Below, one piece after another: positions 62,101-64,000 of a stretch of 64,000 bases of DNA; position 1 is the first letter of the stretch, and each line of letters opens with the position of its first letter. Source of the stretch: F-183 sp964627455 (GTDB lineage: Bacteria; Acidobacteriota; Terriglobia; Bryobacterales; Bryobacteraceae); the NCBI GenBank assembly GCA_964627455.1, contig CAZVKC010000018.1:42908-106907 (forward strand), in the 5' to 3' direction. The position numbers and the translations under genes were made by a program. The notes under the pieces were generated by a model. It was not told where the DNA came from, ran no database searches, and saw only the letters and a list, made by a program, of their open reading frames with translations.

Positions 62101-62596
62101 GCAGCGCCGCGATCAGCGCGTAGGGAGACGTGCTGCCGCCGCCGCGGACGTTGACGGGGAGTCCGAGAACCTTTTCGGGAGTCAGCGTCGACGCAACCGC
62201 CGGAGAGTCGGTCGCAATGACGCCGACAGCCGCGGAGACTTCAACGGACTGGGTGACTTCGCCGACCTGCAGAGCCGCGTCCACGCGGACGGTCTGTCGG
62301 GCAACGACGGTGATTCCTTTGAGCGTAAAGCCGCGGAATCCCTGCTGCGTCACAACTACTTCGTATTCGCCGGGTTTCACATTCTGAAACTCGTAGTCGC
62401 CGGTGGAAGCGGACTTGGTTTCGCGAGAGGTTTGTTCGAGTGTGTTGGTCAGTTTGACGGTCGCACCGGCGATGACAGCGCCGGAAGCATCCTTCACCGA
62501 TCCAAGCACGACGCCCAAAGTGGATTGAGCGTTGAGACTAGCACCACTGGCTGCGATCAGGATCGCGGCCAGCAGGTGACCACTGAATTTTGCCAT
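59174..62596 (-). CDS. Oar-type TonB-dependent receptor (1140 residues)
   Basis: Signal peptide MAKFSGHLLAAILIAASGASLNA, carboxypeptidase-regulatory-like domain (LGVVLGSVKDASGAVIAGAT), plug-like region (GSVPAQTESTSDGISITNVTG) and a barrel ending QVSLRLEF. Same architecture as the two other receptors. A large inverted repeat includes its ATG. A DUF1080 gene follows five bases after its stop. It is transcribed away from the frr terminator. Confidence 0.88.
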   Translation of the reverse strand: MAKFSGHLLAAILIAASGASLNAQSTLGVVLGSVKDASGAVIAGATVKLTNTLEQTSRETKSASTGDYEFQNVKPGEYEVVVTQQGFRGFTLKGITVVARQTVRVDAALQVGEVTQSVEVSAAVGVIATDSPAVASTLTPEKVLGLPVNVRGGGSTSPYALIAALPGVQSDNGSGYSIQGSVPAQTESTSDGISITNVTGNSPNRNLFPSVETIAEIKVQGVGNNAEYGTPGDVTTISKSGTNSYHGAAFWYHQNKALDSRAFNQVTLPSKIGNTFGVSLGGPVMLPKLYNGRNKTFFFFTWESFRFPRQTTLTNSVPTAAMKAGDFTAEGINIRDPFTGLPIPGNKLAASQINAVAQKIIPFYPDPNVGNLSRFAQANYVDNRVSTIESDQIDVRVDHQFSPKHSIFGRYSQKNNPSTSPNNLTLPSDTQFNNYKQTVASYTWTIKNNLLNEIRGGLSYAPSGSEFPFDGLAFSNSLNLKDIQRDIFFNALPNFSIDRMTPFNKGRPGRSKSWNTQFIDNLTWIKGRHTFKFGADIRKLRAETNLGFTTGDNYGDYGFNGTFTGNPWADFLFGVPYQTSIAVVKLDNDGQAVHQKYYAQDSYRVSQKLTLEYGVRWEWHPGYKDAGFNIANFDRTVPVTGRVVIPTDPKAREFIAPAVLRTVNACPGPAIGGVPCTPFVTASEAGIPESLRKNYYTQFLPRVGFAYRYNDKTTIRGGFGYYNMILLGSIFFSLTGTVQSDVRSFNNVDTNGRPIFSLPETRPANASGITSGSLGAFEFRTANQIDFKPPQMAQWNLTIDRQLNSTTGLRVSYIANKSTNMPWAPDLNQALPSTTYFAQRPLTDRPFPNWGLIYSRDAGANSIYNSMQAELNRRFAKGFTYSVAYTLAKHLSDAAGPNPGSFAGETGGGRVTNSLNRRADRGDVYATRRHRFVNNLVYDLPFGKGRRYMASANGVADAIFGGWSISSLIILQSGPFMTPVMSSAGDPSGTNATRRGTQRPDRVGAANGSVSDPTRVQWLDRNAFFCPGRTPGAADQFNCNVGIAPGRDPAPIGRFGNSGVGIVLGPGTFSWNAGMRKTFNLAEQLKLRLEGTFTNVPNWTNLNDPVLTINDNNFGRITSTRGGSDFGGNRTGQVSLRLEF

Positions 62597-62634
62597 GGTT
62601 TCTAATGTAACGCAGGAATCGTTACGAAACCATG
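62594..62634 (-). promoter_or_regulatory. Hairpin that includes the receptor start codon
   Basis: CATGGTTTC (62594-62602) pairs with GAAACCATG (62626-62634), and inside it GTAACG (62607-62612) pairs with CGTTAC (62620-62625). The receptor's ATG sits in the paired arm. No Shine-Dalgarno sequence is visible. It could be an operator for a dimeric repressor or an RNA hairpin controlling translation. Confidence 0.4.
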
Positions 62635-62666
62635 AAAAAGTGAAAGCCTCCCGTCTCCGGGAGGCT
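62634..62666 (-). terminator. Rho-independent terminator after frr
   Basis: A perfect 9-base stem (AGCCTCCCG, 62645-62653, and CGGGAGGCT, 62658-62666) with a four-base loop lies 21 bases after the frr stop. Read on the reverse strand it is followed by a T-rich run (TTTCACTTTTTC). Confidence 0.75.
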
Positions 62667-62687
62667 CGGTGCTACCTGTGGCTGAGT

Positions 62688-63263
62688 TTACTTCAACTCC
62701 ATCAGCTCTTTCTCTTTGGCTTTGGCCAGAGTGTCGATCTTGCCGATGTGCGCGTCAGTCAACTTCTGCACTTCGTCGTGAGCCCTGCGATCGTCGTCTT
62801 CGCTGATCGCCTTGTCCTTGAGCAGCTTCTTGATCTGCTCGTTGGCGTCACGGCGGATGTTGCGCAGCGCGACGCGATGGTCTTCCGCCACATGCTGGAT
62901 CTTCTTGGCGAGTTCACGGCGGCGCTCCTCGTTGAGCGCTGGGATCGGCACACGGATGAGCTTGCCGTCATTCGAAGGATTCAAGCCGAGGTCCGCGTTG
63001 CGGATCGCCTTCTCGATCACGCCGATCTGCGAGACATCCCAGGGCTGTACGGTGATCATCGCCGGTTCCGGGACGTGCAGGGTCGCGAGCTGATTGAGCG
63101 GCGTCGGGGTCCCGTAATAGTCCGCCCGAACCGAATCGAGCAGGGACACGGAGGCGCGGCCTGTGCGCACCTGGCTCATGGCGTGCTGGAGGTCCGACAC
63201 AGCCTTGTCCATGCGGCTGCGTGCGTTAGACTCGATATCTTTTACCGTTTGGGGATTCGACAT
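62688..63263 (-). CDS. frr: Ribosome recycling factor
   Basis: 191 residues, slightly longer than the usual 185. Helical bundle domain and hinge are typical: HAMSQVRTGRASVSLLDSVRADYYGTPTPL, MITVQPWD, IEKAIRNADLGLNPSNDGKLIRVPIP, LTEERR-like ALNEERRRELAKKIQ. It splits post-termination ribosomes together with EF-G. It follows pyrH on the same strand with a 39-base gap, the conserved pyrH-frr order. Confidence 0.97.
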   Translation of the reverse strand: MSNPQTVKDIESNARSRMDKAVSDLQHAMSQVRTGRASVSLLDSVRADYYGTPTPLNQLATLHVPEPAMITVQPWDVSQIGVIEKAIRNADLGLNPSNDGKLIRVPIPALNEERRRELAKKIQHVAEDHRVALRNIRRDANEQIKKLLKDKAISEDDDRRAHDEVQKLTDAHIGKIDTLAKAKEKELMELK

Positions 63264-63302
63264 AGTGAGTTGGTTTCTATGGTTGGCAGTTCAGTAAAGC
63301 TG

Positions 63303-64000
63303 CTACTCATGACGGCAAATCAGCGTGCCGACCGGCTCGCCCATCGCCATACGCATTATATTGCCGTTGACCTTCAAATTGAAGACCTGAATCGGAAGCC
63401 CGTTGTCGCGGCACATCGCGACGGCCGAAGCATCCATGACCGCAAGGCTCTTGCTGAGCACTTCGGTGTAGTCGACGCGCTCGTAAAACACGGCGTCGGC
63501 ATGCCGGCGGGGATCCTTGTTGTACACGCCATCGACACCGGTCGCCTTGGCCAGAACTTCGGCGTGCATTTCGAGAGCGCGCAAGGCAGCGGCAGTATCG
63601 GTTGAGAAATAGGGATTCGAGGTGCCAGCGGCGAAGATCACCGTGCGGCCTTTTTCGAAGTGGCGGACCGCGCGGCGGCGGATATACGGTTCAGCAACCT
63701 GCTGGATCTGGATCGCCGTCATCACGCGGGTCGGAACATCGAGCTTTTCAAGGGCGTCCTGAAAGGCGAGCGCGTTGATCACGGTGGCAAGCATGCCCAT
63801 GTGATCGCCAGTGACGCGATCCATTTTGCGGGCGGCAGCCGCGACGCCACGGAAGAAGTTGCCTCCACCGATCACGAGGCCGACCTGCACACCCTGACGG
63901 ACGACGTCCGCGACTTCAGTGGCCAGCGACTGGACACGGTCCGGGTCGAGACCGAAGTGGTTGTCGCCTGCCAGGGCCTCTCCACTCAACTTGAGAAGGA
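63303..64000 (-). CDS. pyrH: Uridylate kinase, 5' end outside window
   Basis: The visible part begins in the conserved LLKLSGEALAGDN, so the first residues lie beyond base 64000; the TTG that can be read as a start near 63989 is the Leu of KLSGEA. Family marks are VVIGGGNFFRGVAAA, DHMGMLATVINALA, PYIRRRAVRHFEKGRTVIFAAGTSNPYFSTDTAAALRA and the end MRMAMGEPVGTLI. It phosphorylates UMP to UDP. Upstream of frr as usual. Confidence 0.95.
   Translation of the reverse strand, partial: LLKLSGEALAGDNHFGLDPDRVQSLATEVADVVRQGVQVGLVIGGGNFFRGVAAAARKMDRVTGDHMGMLATVINALAFQDALEKLDVPTRVMTAIQIQQVAEPYIRRRAVRHFEKGRTVIFAAGTSNPYFSTDTAAALRALEMHAEVLAKATGVDGVYNKDPRRHADAVFYERVDYTEVLSKSLAVMDASAVAMCRDNGLPIQVFNLKVNGNIMRMAMGEPVGTLICRHE

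Noticed and set aside
1..64000. CRISPR arrays, insertion sequences and phage genes
   Set aside because: No regularly spaced direct repeats, transposase, integrase or phage structural motifs were seen on either strand.

Overview
The window looks like a chromosomal segment of an Acidobacteriota bacterium, probably near Solibacter/Bryobacter. This is an inference from GC-rich DNA, three very large Oar-type TonB-dependent receptors with an N-terminal carboxypeptidase-regulatory-like domain, two DUF1080 proteins, a PQQ-type propeller with EF-hands, and a protein with the ALKHGFTA motif that I associate with this phylum. Almost every base is coding; many genes overlap by 1-11 bases or sit in tight convergent pairs. 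No tRNA, rRNA, CRISPR array, transposase or integrase was seen.

Layout. 1-3 kb: end of an exopolysaccharide export locus (Wza-type exporter, Wzz/GNVR coiled-coil protein, CpsD-type tyrosine kinase). 3-8.4 kb: HEAT-like lipoprotein-type protein, DUF4870-like membrane protein, rsmI, a degenerate JAB-like membrane protein, a frameshifted orphan higA, and a glucarate dehydratase preceded by a 51-residue basic protein. 8.4-17.8 kb: metallopeptidase-like and DinB/MDMPI-like proteins, an esterase/amidohydrolase/Fe-S oxidoreductase operon, sthA and a ROK protein. 17.9-24 kb: typA, a precorrin-2 dehydrogenase-like gene, der, a beta-lactamase-family hydrolase and an RlmA-like methyltransferase. 24-31 kb: secreted PQQ/EF-hand protein, an Oar receptor and a Tat-exported enolase-superfamily enzyme, i.e. 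carbohydrate or sugar-acid use. 30.5-37 kb: a DnaQ/DUF294 pair, and an ECF sigma/anti-sigma pair divergent from a TPR-CHAT protease. 38-43.6 kb: second Oar receptor, esterase, DUF1080 protein. 57-64 kb: KHGFTA protein, third Oar receptor with a DUF1080 partner, frr and pyrH.

The most unusual part is 44.4-57.1 kb. Two operons converge there. The left one encodes a 1400-residue multi-pass membrane protein with a Cache-like sensor region, translationally coupled to a solute-binding-like protein. The right one encodes, in order of transcription, a 733-residue protein of unknown fold; a 946-residue fusion of a PGRP/amidase_2 domain, an alpha/beta-hydrolase domain and a type I metacaspase-like domain; an HELTH/ExxxD gluzincin; and a small protein that keeps the calcium/galactose-binding residues of the lectin LecA (PA-IL). 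None of these four has a recognisable signal peptide. The set combines recognition of cell-wall and sugar ligands with two proteases and resembles no system I can name. I propose it as a candidate undescribed caspase-centred sensing, killing or cell-death cassette; its function is inference only. A second clan-CD protease (the CHAT protein) lies about 15 kb away.
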